Notes under the pieces: generated by a model | What the model was told of the DNA's origin: nothing | What the model saw: only the letters and a program-made list of their open reading frames with translations | Database searches by the model: none | Shown: piece by piece, positions 53,921-62,907 of the stretch | Layout of the letters: each line of letters opens with the position of its first letter | Position numbering within the stretch: the first letter of the stretch is position 1 | Program-made: the position numbers and the translations under genes | NCBI GenBank assembly: GCA_943329665.2 | Contig: CALQEU020000004.1 | Coordinates: forward strand, 104,781 to 168,780 | Reading direction: 5' to 3' | Source of the DNA: JAJTFW01 sp903922455 | GTDB taxonomy: Bacteria > Bacteroidota > Bacteroidia > AKYH767-A > OLB10 | Length of the DNA stretch: 64,000 bases

Positions 53921-56074
53921 ATGAAAAAATGTCTGTTCTTAGTAGGCTGCTTACTATCATTTAGCTTGATATCTTCAGCACAGCAAAGACTCTTCAAACC
54001 AAGTAATCTTATGGAAAAAGAGATTACGAAAAGATCTTGTGCATCAGGTGTAATGGATGCTGACTACGAAAATTGGCTACAACCATTAATTCAGCAACAC
54101 GCGCAAAACAATAATAAGGGTGCAGCTATTGTATTCAACATCCCTGTTGTATTTCATGTACTTCACAATGGGGTTAATGTAGGTGTTGGGTTAAATATTT
54201 CGGATGCTCAAATTCTTTCGCAATTAGCCGTCTTGAATGAAGATTTTAGAAAATTGAATGCTGACACTGCAACCATACAAAGTGTATTCGCAGGTGTTGC
54301 TGCTGACTGTGAAATTAATTTTTGTTTAGCTCAAACAAATCCACAAGGAGGGCTCACCAATGGAATTGATCGAATTAATTATACTACTTTAGGTCCAACC
54401 ACGCCTCCTTTTCAAAAATCATATATTGATGGGACCATCAAGCTGAACACCATTTGGAATACTAATAATTATTTAAATATTTGGGTTGTTCCAGATTATA
54501 ATGATAACGGTTTTGATATTTTAGGTCACGCTACCTTTCCTGCTGGGAGTGGACTTTCAGGCTTGTCGGCACCGTTTGGCAGTGCAACTACAGATGGAAT
54601 TGTCCTTTGGTATAAATCCTGTGGTCGTTTAGGTAATGTACAATTTCCCTATCATAAGGGAAGAACTGCTACTCATGAAATTGGCCATTGGTTAGGTCTT
54701 CGCCATATTTGGGGAGATGCTACTTGTGGAAATGATTTTTGTACTGATACCCCAACACAGCAAACTGCAAATTATGGATGCCCTGCATTCCCTCGCGTTA
54801 CTTGTAGTAATGGACCCAATGGAGATATGTTCATGGATTTTATGGATTATGGTGATGATTTGTGTTTGAAAATGTTTACTGCAAATCAAAAGGCTAGAAT
54901 TCAAACGGTGATGAGTAATTCTCCAATGCGTGTTGCATTATCTCAATCTTCTACTTGCAATCCTCCTGGTGCTGCAGTTCCTGTAGCTAATTTTTCGGCG
55001 AGTAATACCATAATTACAGCTGGTGGAACCATTAACTTCTCTGATTTAAGCACAAATGTACCAACAGGATGGGCATGGACTTTTACAGGTGGAAATCCAT
55101 CAAGTTCAATCATACAAAATCCAACGAATATTGCTTATGCAAGCGCAGGAACTTACGCGGTAAGTTTAGTTGCGACGAATGGTTCAGGAAGCGATACCGA
55201 AACAAAAACAGGGTATATTACTGTAAATCCAACTGGAACTTTAAGTTGCGATACCATCACCAATTTTGATGTAGTTACTCATACACCTTCTATTTTAGGT
55301 TCTTTAGGCTGGGGTTATGTAAGTGGTCATAATGATTATTTAGATCTTGCAAAAGCAGATAAGTACACTATTGTTGGTGCCAATCAAACCATAGATGGAG
55401 CCTATTTTGTCTTTGGAATTGGTTCAAGTTCCGGAACAGGTCAGGTGGCTACCGTTACCGTATGGGATGATAATGGAGCTGCTGGTAAACCAAACACAGC
55501 TTTAGGAACTGCAACTGTTTCATACGATTCTATTGCTGCAGGTGCATTAGCAGGTTCTTTAACTTGGGTTGATTTTGTTCCTAATATTGCTGTGAGTGGT
55601 GATGTTTATGTAGGTATTCAGTTTACTTATAATCCAGGTGATACATTGGCTATTGTACATTGTCAGGATGGAGAAATTACTGTTGGAACGTCATGGGAAA
55701 AATGGAGCGATAACACATGGCATCCTTATAATGAACTAAACACAGGATGGGGCATTGAAGTAGCTCAATTAATATTGCCAGTGATATGTCCATTCGTTGG
55801 AGTGAATGAAAATTCACCAAGTTTCAAAATGAATTTATTCCCAAATCCTGCAAATACGAACTTGAATTTAGTGATTCCGAATCAAATTGGATCGGGGAAT
55901 TTACAATTTCGTGTGTTGACCACATTGGGAACAAACGTTCTAACTGAAAAGTTAAGTTTCGTTCAAAGCGGAATTTATAAGGTTGATGTAAGTTCATTAT
56001 CACAAGGTTTTTATTTCTTAGAAGTAATTACTGAGTATGGTCGCCAAATAGAGAAATTCCAAATTTCGAAATAG
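53921..56074 (+). CDS. M43 metalloprotease with PKD domain and T9SS sorting domain
   Basis: A 717-residue secreted zinc protease. After the signal peptide (1-20) and a propeptide come the M43 domain with IPVVFHVLHNGVNVG, the zinc motif HEIGHWLGLRH (H252, E253, H256, H262) and Met-turn MDFMDYGDDLC. A PKD domain follows (about 355-435, FSASNTIITAGGTINFSDLS), then a beta-rich domain of about 170 residues of unclear family. A type A sorting domain (LFPNPANTNLNLVI to GRQIEKFQISK) closes it. The catalytic part is clearly paralogous to the genes at 49.3 and 56.2 kb; the accessory domains differ. A strong terminator follows. Confidence 0.93.
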   Translation: MKKCLFLVGCLLSFSLISSAQQRLFKPSNLMEKEITKRSCASGVMDADYENWLQPLIQQHAQNNNKGAAIVFNIPVVFHVLHNGVNVGVGLNISDAQILSQLAVLNEDFRKLNADTATIQSVFAGVAADCEINFCLAQTNPQGGLTNGIDRINYTTLGPTTPPFQKSYIDGTIKLNTIWNTNNYLNIWVVPDYNDNGFDILGHATFPAGSGLSGLSAPFGSATTDGIVLWYKSCGRLGNVQFPYHKGRTATHEIGHWLGLRHIWGDATCGNDFCTDTPTQQTANYGCPAFPRVTCSNGPNGDMFMDFMDYGDDLCLKMFTANQKARIQTVMSNSPMRVALSQSSTCNPPGAAVPVANFSASNTIITAGGTINFSDLSTNVPTGWAWTFTGGNPSSSIIQNPTNIAYASAGTYAVSLVATNGSGSDTETKTGYITVNPTGTLSCDTITNFDVVTHTPSILGSLGWGYVSGHNDYLDLAKADKYTIVGANQTIDGAYFVFGIGSSSGTGQVATVTVWDDNGAAGKPNTALGTATVSYDSIAAGALAGSLTWVDFVPNIAVSGDVYVGIQFTYNPGDTLAIVHCQDGEITVGTSWEKWSDNTWHPYNELNTGWGIEVAQLILPVICPFVGVNENSPSFKMNLFPNPANTNLNLVIPNQIGSGNLQFRVLTTLGTNVLTEKLSFVQSGIYKVDVSSLSQGFYFLEVITEYGRQIEKFQISK

Positions 56075-56098
56075 ATTATTATTTATAATATTCCTATT

Positions 56099-56131
56099 AA
56101 AAGGGCTAAGCAAAGATGCTTAGCCCTTTTT
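56099..56131 (+). terminator. Intrinsic terminator after the second M43 gene
   Basis: AAAAGGGCTAAGCA (56099-56112) pairs fully with TGCTTAGCCCTTTT (56117-56130) around AAGA, ending in a T-run. It lies 24 bases past the stop and separates this gene from the third M43 gene's promoter. Confidence 0.9.
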
Positions 56132-56155
56132 AATTAGAAATCAACAGCTTATCTA

Positions 56156-56187
56156 TTTGACATGAGGTTCATTTCTTCGTACTTTTG
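56156..56187 (+). promoter_or_regulatory. Bacteroidota-type promoter of the third M43 gene
   Basis: TTTG (56156-56159), 20 bases, then TACTTTTG (56180-56187): a full TTTG-N20-TAnnTTTG match. The ATG at 56196 starts 8 bases after the box, so the mRNA would have almost no leader. Confidence 0.65.
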
Positions 56188-56195
56188 TACACGCT

Positions 56196-57839
56196 ATGCC
56201 TCTTCAACACACGCGCAATTTCTGTATTCTACTCCTTGCATTTTCTTGTTTTATTTCAAGTCTATTAACGGCCCAAACTCGTTGCTTGACACACGAACTA
56301 CATCTAAAGAAAATGACAGCGGATGCTCTTTACCGCAAAAATTTTGAACAAGAAAATAATCGAAGCTTACTTAGTGGAATAAATGCTACCTCAATGGTAG
56401 ATACTACAATTACGATTCCTGTAGTGATTCATATTTTATATAATTCGGACGAACAAAATGTTAGCGATGAAGAAATTCAATCGCAAATTGATGTTCTTAA
56501 TGAAGATTTCGCTGCAAATAATGCGAGTTCTTTGGATGTACCTTTAGATTGGATAAATTTAATAACCGACAGTAAAATCAGGTTCAAACTTGCTCAAAGA
56601 GATCCTGCAGGAAACAACAGCAGCGGAGTGATTCGAGTTTCCAGTGCTATTTCTGAATATCCAATTTTCGACTCTGCCATTTATAGTTCTTTATTAGGTG
56701 GTTCAGATGCATGGCCACGATCAAAATATTTAAATATTTGGGTGTGTCGACTGGAAGGAAACGCGTTAGGATATGCTAATTTTCCTGGCTCCAGTGCTAA
56801 TCAAGATGGTGTTGTCATTAACTACAAAGCTTTTGGTAGAAATGGAATTGCCAAAGCTCCTTATAATTTTGGAAGGACATGCACACATGAAATTGGTCAT
56901 TGGCTTATCTTGTCACACATTTGGGGAGATGATAATAATGATTGTTCAGCAAGTGATTTTCCAATTACTCAACAAGGGATTGACGATACGCCGAATCAAG
57001 AAGGGCCTACTTTTCGTTGTCAACGTTTTCCTGAGTTGGATAATTGTTCGGCAACATCACCCGGAATTATGTACATGAATTTCATGGATTATACTGATGA
57101 TAAATGCATGATGTTTTTTACACCTGGTCAAATTTTCAGAATGAGAACTACGTTGAATGGGATCAGAGATTCCTTGAAAATATCTAACGGTCATGTATTA
57201 CCGAATCTTTATAATTCAGATATAGCCATTGATTCCGTGCTGAATCCCGTTAGAATTGCAGCAAAATTGTGTTTAGATCCTGTGGTTAGAATTCAGAATA
57301 ACGGAAGTGCCACGGTATCGGCTTTTTCCATTTTGTATGGATTACAAGCTGGTCTTCAAAAAACTTTTCAATGGACCGGAACGTTATTACCAGGTGCTTC
57401 TACTCAAGTCACTTTACCCACCATAGGTGTAAATGCAGGCTCGCAAGTAATGGAATTTAGAATCATTGGATCAGATGATGTGTTGGTGAATAATTACATC
57501 AGCGCTGGATTTAAAGTAAATAATGCCTCAACTTCTAACTGTAGTGGAGGTAATCTTTTTGCTTATCCTAATCCAGTGACTTCTCAACAGGGAATATGTA
57601 TTAAGTCGCAGAATAAGCAAAGTCAATTAAGTTGGGTTCGTGTTTATAATGCCCTTGGACAATTAACCTCTGAAAAGAGAATGATGGTAAATCCAGGCGA
57701 CGGAATTCCCATTGATCTCACTGATTTCAGAGGTGGCGTTTATTTTATAAACGTAGAAGGGGATCTCTACTCAGAAAGCGTACGATTTATTTACATTCCT
57801 GGAGAAAATCCAACTGCAGGACCTGAAAATTGCAATTAA
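56196..57839 (+). CDS. M43 metalloprotease with T9SS sorting domain
   Basis: A 547-residue secreted zinc protease, the shortest of the three local M43 paralogs. A signal peptide (1-27, LLLAFSCFISSLLTAQ) and propeptide precede the catalytic domain, with IPVVIHILYNSDEQNVSDEE, the zinc motif HEIGHWLILSH (H231, E232, H235, H241) and Met-turn MNFMDYTDDKC. A beta-sandwich (about 345-445) and a type A sorting domain (FAYPNPVTSQQGICIK to SVRFIYIPG) follow. About ten extra residues (ENPTAGPENCN) trail the sorting domain, which is unusual. The mqnE ATG follows the stop after two bases, so the two are probably co-transcribed. Confidence 0.92.
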   Translation: MPLQHTRNFCILLLAFSCFISSLLTAQTRCLTHELHLKKMTADALYRKNFEQENNRSLLSGINATSMVDTTITIPVVIHILYNSDEQNVSDEEIQSQIDVLNEDFAANNASSLDVPLDWINLITDSKIRFKLAQRDPAGNNSSGVIRVSSAISEYPIFDSAIYSSLLGGSDAWPRSKYLNIWVCRLEGNALGYANFPGSSANQDGVVINYKAFGRNGIAKAPYNFGRTCTHEIGHWLILSHIWGDDNNDCSASDFPITQQGIDDTPNQEGPTFRCQRFPELDNCSATSPGIMYMNFMDYTDDKCMMFFTPGQIFRMRTTLNGIRDSLKISNGHVLPNLYNSDIAIDSVLNPVRIAAKLCLDPVVRIQNNGSATVSAFSILYGLQAGLQKTFQWTGTLLPGASTQVTLPTIGVNAGSQVMEFRIIGSDDVLVNNYISAGFKVNNASTSNCSGGNLFAYPNPVTSQQGICIKSQNKQSQLSWVRVYNALGQLTSEKRMMVNPGDGIPIDLTDFRGGVYFINVEGDLYSESVRFIYIPGENPTAGPENCN

Positions 57840-57841
57840 AG

Positions 57842-58957
57842 ATGAATCAAACCAACATCCAACATATTATTCAACACGGTACGAAAGAATTAAAAGCGAT
57901 TGCTCAAAAAGTAAAAGCTAATGAACGTATCAGTGATGAAGATGCATTATATCTTTTTAAGGAAGTAGATGTTGCCACCTGTGGTGCTTTGGCAAATTAT
58001 CGAAGAGAACAAAAAAATGGTTTAAACACTTATTACAATCGCAATTTTCATATTGAACCTACCAATGTTTGTGTATTCTCCTGCAAGTTTTGCTCTTATT
58101 CGCAAGATTATAAGCATAAAGAAGAAGGATGGGAGTTGACCAAGAATGAAATGCTCGACAAAGTAAAAGCATACGATGGAATTCCCATTACAGAAGTACA
58201 TATTGTTGGCGGAGTACATCCTAAATTAGATTTAAACTTCTTTGCTGAATTACTTTCAGATATACGAGCTTATCGTCCCGAATTACATATCAAAGCATTT
58301 ACAGCTGTTGAATTAGATTACATGTTTCGTAAAGCTAAAATGACGGCATTAGAAGGCATGCAATTTTTAAAGGATAATGGATTAGGTTCCATTCCAGGAG
58401 GTGGAGCAGAAATTTTTGCGCCGGAAATTAGAGAAAAAATTTGTGCCGATAAATGTGATGCCGACCGATGGTTGGAAATTCATGAAGCTACCCATCAATT
58501 GGGATTAAAAAGCAATGCTACCATGCTGTATGGACACATAGAAACCGTGGAGCATCGCATCGATCACATGAAACGTTTACGTGACTTACAAGACAAGACA
58601 GGAGGCTTCCAGACCTTTATTCCACTCAAGTTTCGCAACATGGACAATGATATGGATGATGTTATTGAAAGCACATTACAAGAAGACCTTAAAGTATTTG
58701 CCATCGCTCGTATTTACCTCGATAATTTCGATCACATAAAAGCCTATTGGCCGATGATTGGTAGGAGTACCGCTCAATTAACGCAATCATTTGGTGTGGA
58801 TGATTTAGACGGCACTATTGATGATAGCACGAAAATTTATTCGATGGCAGGGGCAGAAGAACAAATCCCCGTTTTATCTACAAAAGAATTAATTGATTTA
58901 ATTTCACAAGCTGGAAGAATTCCGGTGGAGAGGGATACACTATACAATGTTATTTAA
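57842..58957 (+). CDS. mqnE: Aminofutalosine synthase (radical SAM)
   Basis: Early enzyme of the futalosine route to menaquinone, the respiratory quinone. The radical-SAM motif is C77-x3-C81-x2-C84 (NVCVFSCKFCSYS), followed by EVHIVGGVHPKLDLNFF, HIKAFTAVELDYM and SIPGGGAEIFAPEIR. The related enzyme MqnC is less likely because of the HIVGGVHP and IPGGGAEIF motifs. I start it at ATG 57842, two bases after the M43 stop, giving 371 residues; the TTG four codons earlier lies inside the protease frame. Confidence 0.92.
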   Translation: MNQTNIQHIIQHGTKELKAIAQKVKANERISDEDALYLFKEVDVATCGALANYRREQKNGLNTYYNRNFHIEPTNVCVFSCKFCSYSQDYKHKEEGWELTKNEMLDKVKAYDGIPITEVHIVGGVHPKLDLNFFAELLSDIRAYRPELHIKAFTAVELDYMFRKAKMTALEGMQFLKDNGLGSIPGGGAEIFAPEIREKICADKCDADRWLEIHEATHQLGLKSNATMLYGHIETVEHRIDHMKRLRDLQDKTGGFQTFIPLKFRNMDNDMDDVIESTLQEDLKVFAIARIYLDNFDHIKAYWPMIGRSTAQLTQSFGVDDLDGTIDDSTKIYSMAGAEEQIPVLSTKELIDLISQAGRIPVERDTLYNVI

Positions 58958-58990
58958 ATAAACCAGATAATATCTGGTTTATTTAAATAA
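58950..58990 (+). terminator. Long hairpin overlapping the mqnE stop codon
   Basis: TTATTTAAATAAACCAGATA (58950-58969) is the exact complement of 58971-58990, giving 20-bp arms with a one-base spacer. The mqnE stop codon TAA (58955-58957) is in the left arm. The right arm is AT-rich but not a clean T-run, so it may act as an RNA 3'-end stabiliser as much as a terminator. It faces the convergent lptF/G gene, 200 bases away. Confidence 0.65.
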
Positions 58991-59171
58991 TAATTAAGAA
59001 TGCAGAATTAAAGGTAATAAATTAGGCGTAAAAAATTATTTTTTTGCAAAATAATTTTGTTTGAAGTAATACTAGATGACTTTATGCCATTCTGTTTTCG
59101 TTATTACAATTTTAGCATTTTTCTTTTTAAACAATCAATGCAAATGTGTAAGTTCTTACGAATTCTGATCT

Positions 59172-59183
59172 CGATAGCTATCG
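59172..59183. repeat. CGATAGCTATCG palindrome after lptF/G
   Basis: A 12-bp perfect palindrome whose right side continues into GGGA, matching the 37.1- and 63.7-kb elements. AATTC and GAATT flank it. It stands 9 bases past the lptF/G stop on the minus strand and may form the 3' end of that transcript. Confidence 0.6.
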
Positions 59184-59191
59184 GGACTGAA

Positions 59192-60274
59192 TTAATCCGC
59201 CGCTCTTTTCAAGAGGAAAATTGCGATAATCGTAAAGAAAATATTGGGAATCCAAACGGCTAACCACGCTGGTAAATTGCCGTTTGTTGCAAAAGTTTGA
59301 CTGATTTGCATAAACATAATGTAGGTAAAACTTAAGAGAATTCCCACACCAATTTGCACACCAATTCCGCCTCTTACTTTTCGGCTCGAGAGCGAGACTC
59401 CCATTATGGTTAAAATAAATGTGGCGAATGGATAGGAGAATCGGCGATACTTTTCGACGAGATAGAACGGGACTTCTTCCGATCCTCGTAATATTTCTTG
59501 ATCGATGTATTTATTTAATTCTGGCGTGTCCATCGTCTCAACAAAATTATCACGACGATTAAATTCTCCGGGATAGAACGCCAAAGAAGTGTCCATTCGA
59601 AATCCAGTGGAGATAACTTCCTCCATTCCCTTAATTTCTCGTGTAAAATAATTTTCGATCGTCCATTTGTTTTTCAGACTATCCCAAAAAATTCTTTCGG
59701 AGAGCAATTTAAAATTCAAACTTCCATTTTCAATCCGTTCGTACGAAAATTGATAGCCGATCTTATCGAAGTTGTTATAACTTTCAAAATAGATGAATTG
59801 TCCGGGTGCTATTTGGCGATGGACGTGTTTATTTTTATAAACGAAAGGATTCTTAATATACTTTGTTTCAAACGCAATTCTAGAGGTATTCGAGTGAGGA
59901 AGTACGTAGTTATTCAAATAAAAGCTAATACCAGCTAAGAACAATGCAGCTACTAAATAGGGAACCAACAATCTTTTAAAACTAATTCCACTCGCCAAAA
60001 TAGCAATGATCTCGGTTTGTCCCGCCATCTTAGAAGTGAAAAAGATCACAGAAATAAAAATAAACAATGGACTAAATAAATTCGCGAAAAAAGGAATGAA
60101 GTTGAGGTAATATTCGAAAACAATGGCTTTCATTGGAGCTTCCTTCTCCAAAAAATCATCAATCTTTTCACTGATATCAAAAACGATGGCAATCGATATA
60201 ATCAACGCCAACGCGAAAAAGAAAGTCCCAAGGAACTTTATGATGATATACCGATCTAAGATTTTAATTTTCAC
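59192..60274 (-). CDS. LptF/LptG family LPS export permease
   Basis: Inner-membrane subunit of the Lpt transporter that extracts lipopolysaccharide. Its 360 residues have the family layout: three N-terminal membrane helices (LDRYIIIKFLGTFFFALALI, PLFIFISVIFFTSKMAGQTE, SGISFKRLLVPYLVAALFLA), a periplasmic jellyroll (about 130-270) and three C-terminal helices (FATFILTIMGVSLSSRKVRG onward). The first codon is GTG (complement of 60272-60274). Whether it is LptF or LptG cannot be decided from sequence. The tgt gene lies 92 bases upstream on the same strand, a pairing common in Bacteroidota. Confidence 0.92.
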   Translation of the reverse strand: MKIKILDRYIIIKFLGTFFFALALIISIAIVFDISEKIDDFLEKEAPMKAIVFEYYLNFIPFFANLFSPLFIFISVIFFTSKMAGQTEIIAILASGISFKRLLVPYLVAALFLAGISFYLNNYVLPHSNTSRIAFETKYIKNPFVYKNKHVHRQIAPGQFIYFESYNNFDKIGYQFSYERIENGSLNFKLLSERIFWDSLKNKWTIENYFTREIKGMEEVISTGFRMDTSLAFYPGEFNRRDNFVETMDTPELNKYIDQEILRGSEEVPFYLVEKYRRFSYPFATFILTIMGVSLSSRKVRGGIGVQIGVGILLSFTYIMFMQISQTFATNGNLPAWLAVWIPNIFFTIIAIFLLKRAAD

Positions 60275-60278
60275 GTTG

Positions 60279-60286
60279 CAAATATA
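60279..60286 (-). promoter_or_regulatory. -7 box abutting the lptF/G start codon
   Basis: Minus-strand TATATTTG matches TAnnTTTG and ends four bases before the GTG at 60274. Transcription would begin at or within the start codon, so the mRNA would be leaderless. A -33 TTG at normal spacing is not apparent. Confidence 0.45.
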
Positions 60287-60366
60287 AGGCTTCGTAAATT
60301 AGTATTTTGTGTTGATACAATTTCATGCTAGAGAATACCATCAACATAGCTTGAAACAAAGCTTCA

Positions 60367-61500
60367 TTAGAGGCGCCGGCTCACGTTTTTAACCATTTCA
60401 TCTTTCCAAGCCACGAAATTTCCTTCCAGAATTTGATTGCGAGCTTCTGTTACGAGCCACAAATAGAACCCAAGGTTATGAAGAGTAGCGATTTGGGCGG
60501 CTAACATCTCTCTAGAGATATGAAGGTGACGTAAATAAGCTTTAGAATAGGTTTTGTCTACATAGCCAACTCCATCATCTTCCAATGGACCTAAATCATT
60601 CTTCCACTTCTCATTTTTGATATTGATAATTCCATTTCTGGTAAAGAGCATTCCATTTCGCGCATTTCGAGTTGGCATCACACAATCGAACATATCTACA
60701 CCACGAGCAATTCCTTCTAAAATATTAGCCGGTGTTCCTACGCCCATCAAATAGCGTGGTTTATCAGCTGGCAATATATCAGTCACTAAATCGGTGAGTT
60801 GGTACATGTCTTCAATAGGTTCACCCACCGACAATCCACCAATAGCATTTCCGATTCGATCCATGGAGCTAATAAATTCTGCACTTTGCTTACGTAAATG
60901 AGGATAGGTACTTCCTTGCACAATGGGAAAAAGACTTTGCTTGTATCCGTACAAAGGTAAATTAGCGTCCATGTGTTTACAACAACGCTCCAACCAACGA
61001 TGAGTAAGTTCCATTGATTTTTTTGCTGCTTTCTCCTCGCAAGGATAGGGAGTACATTCATCAAAAGCCATGATGATATCGCCACCTATACTTCGTTGAA
61101 TATCGATGGCTCTTTCGGGAGAAAACAGATGTTTTGATCCATCAATATGTGAAGTAAACTGAACACCTTCCTCTTTAATCTTTCGAATTTCACTCAATGA
61201 AAAAACTTGATAACCGCCACTATCGGTGAGAATGGGTCGATCCCAATTCATAAATCCATGCAAGCCGCCTGCTTTCTCCAACAACTCTGTTCCAGGACGT
61301 AAATACAAATGATAGGTATTGCCTAAAATAATTTGCGCTTTCACATCCTCTTTCAATTCTCGCTGATGCACACCTTTCACAGTTCCTGCCGTACCAACGG
61401 GCATAAAAATGGGCGTTTGAATTTTACCATGAGCGGTCTCAATTTCTCCAGCACGTGCTTTCGATTTATTATCAGTATAGAGTAGTGTAAATTTTTCCAT
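60367..61500 (-). CDS. tgt: tRNA-guanine transglycosylase
   Basis: Exchanges guanine-34 for the queuosine precursor in GUN tRNAs. Its 377 residues show the general acid/base Asp93 (LTDSGGYQVFSL), the nucleophile Asp272 in DMFDCVMPTRNARNG, and GGLSVGEPIE. The usual zinc site (CxCxxC with a later His) is not there: the matching segment reads LEDDGVGYVDKTYSKAYLRH (about 306-325) and has no cysteine, though H325 remains. queE in this window makes its precursor. It sits in the minus-strand run trmH-tatD-tcdA-tgt. Confidence 0.95.
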   Translation of the reverse strand: MEKFTLLYTDNKSKARAGEIETAHGKIQTPIFMPVGTAGTVKGVHQRELKEDVKAQIILGNTYHLYLRPGTELLEKAGGLHGFMNWDRPILTDSGGYQVFSLSEIRKIKEEGVQFTSHIDGSKHLFSPERAIDIQRSIGGDIIMAFDECTPYPCEEKAAKKSMELTHRWLERCCKHMDANLPLYGYKQSLFPIVQGSTYPHLRKQSAEFISSMDRIGNAIGGLSVGEPIEDMYQLTDLVTDILPADKPRYLMGVGTPANILEGIARGVDMFDCVMPTRNARNGMLFTRNGIINIKNEKWKNDLGPLEDDGVGYVDKTYSKAYLRHLHISREMLAAQIATLHNLGFYLWLVTEARNQILEGNFVAWKDEMVKNVSRRL

Positions 61501-61514
61501 TTTTCAATTTCACT

Positions 61515-62255
61515 TTATGAGGTTGGTTTCACATCATCCATTAAATCCCGAATGGCTACAGAAGCACAAGCTGCCCCAAAAGTAGCAGGAAGATAGGAGA
61601 TCGTACCATAAGCTGATTTTTTAAAACGTGTACCATCGGTCATCATCAATGATTCTTTTATGACGGCTTCAGTAGAGTAAACGGCTTTCACACCGCTTCT
61701 GATTCCAAGTTGTGCTAATCGCTTTCGTACATATTGTGCAAATGGACAAATGCGCGTATTTCCAATATCATCAATCAGCAATTTAGTGGGATCTACTTTT
61801 CCGCCGGCGCCCATGCTGCTTACAATTCTCAACTTATTTTTTAAGGCAGATGCAATTACGGTTGTTTTAGGAGTAATGCTATCGATGGCTTCCACAACAT
61901 AATCAAAAGGTTGCGTCATCATCAATTCATCAATAACTTCGGGCATCAGAAAAGATTGAATACAATTTATTTTTATGGATGGATTTATTGCTTTCAATCG
62001 TTCCTCCATCAATAAAGCTTTCGATTGTCCGATGGTGGTTGCTAATGCAGGAAGTTGTCGATTAATATTACTTGCATCCACTTCATCACCATCAATGATG
62101 GTCATTTCACCTACGCCTGCACGAGCAATAAACTCCGCGGCAAAGGATCCTACGCCGCCTAAACCAATGACAAGTACATGCGCTTGTTCTAATCTTTCTA
62201 CTGCTGACTTTCCAATCAACAATTCCGTTCGAGAAAGCCACTTACGATGCTGCAT
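61515..62255 (-). CDS. tcdA: tRNA threonylcarbamoyladenosine dehydratase
   Basis: E1-like (ThiF/MoeB) ATPase that cyclises t6A37 in tRNA. The adenylation fold is clear: GLGGVGSFAAEFIARAGVG (about residues 32-50), IIDGDEVDASNINRQLPAL, and the later SSMGAGGKVDPTKL and YLPATFGAACASVAIRDL. Its 246 residues fit. It overlaps the tatD-like gene by 14 bases and precedes tgt by 14 bases, so tRNA-modifying genes are grouped here. Confidence 0.92.
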   Translation of the reverse strand: MQHRKWLSRTELLIGKSAVERLEQAHVLVIGLGGVGSFAAEFIARAGVGEMTIIDGDEVDASNINRQLPALATTIGQSKALLMEERLKAINPSIKINCIQSFLMPEVIDELMMTQPFDYVVEAIDSITPKTTVIASALKNKLRIVSSMGAGGKVDPTKLLIDDIGNTRICPFAQYVRKRLAQLGIRSGVKAVYSTEAVIKESLMMTDGTRFKKSAYGTISYLPATFGAACASVAIRDLMDDVKPTS

Positions 62256-62907
62256 AATTAAATACTCTTTTAAAGTTAGTGTATAAATTTTCTTTCATTA
62301 CTTCCACATTTTCATTGCGGATGTTGGCAGCTTTCGAGTACAATTCATCCATGCTTATCTGTTTATTATCCGACTCCAAGAAAAATTCATTCGAAGGAAT
62401 TTTTTTCAGTACTTCCAAGATGGGCGATTCAGGCTTGAAAAGATCAGACCCGAATGAAAGTAATATTTGTTGATCGAGTAGGGAAGAGGCAATATTTTGA
62501 TTGCGATTAAATCCGTGAATGATCCAATGTTGCTGTGGTTGAAATTTTTTATGCAATTCAATTATTTCTTGAAATGCACGAACACAATGGATGATTAATG
62601 GTTTTTGAATAAACTCAGAAAGTTCAATCATGGAAATAAACACTTCCATCTGTAACGAAAATGGAATTTCACAAACTTTATCGAGTCCTGCTTCACCGAT
62701 TGCTAATACCCCCGAATGCTTCACTTCAGTTTTCAATTTTCCTAATGTTTTCTTCCATGTACTTTCATCAATGTACCAAGGATGAATTCCAACCGAAAAC
62801 AAACCTTTAGTAGGTTCCTCATCTAATTCTCCCGCGTGAACATGCTGAATGCTGATCACATTTTCATCTTGAGCCAGATGGGTATGAACATTTATGAACT
62901 TACACAT
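62242..62907 (-). CDS. TatD family hydrolase
   Basis: Metal-dependent hydrolase of the TatD-like DNase group, 221 residues, slightly shorter than the usual 255-265. Ligand motifs are NVHTHLA (the family's first HxH), AIGEAGLDK (Glu), IIHCVRAFQEI (His), IIHGFNRN (His) and LESDNKQ (Asp). The family's E-x-D after FFLE is conserved. It overlaps its neighbours on both sides (8 bases with trmH, 14 with tcdA), showing tight operon packing. Confidence 0.85.
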   Translation of the reverse strand: MCKFINVHTHLAQDENVISIQHVHAGELDEEPTKGLFSVGIHPWYIDESTWKKTLGKLKTEVKHSGVLAIGEAGLDKVCEIPFSLQMEVFISMIELSEFIQKPLIIHCVRAFQEIIELHKKFQPQQHWIIHGFNRNQNIASSLLDQQILLSFGSDLFKPESPILEVLKKIPSNEFFLESDNKQISMDELYSKAANIRNENVEVMKENLYTNFKRVFNYAAS

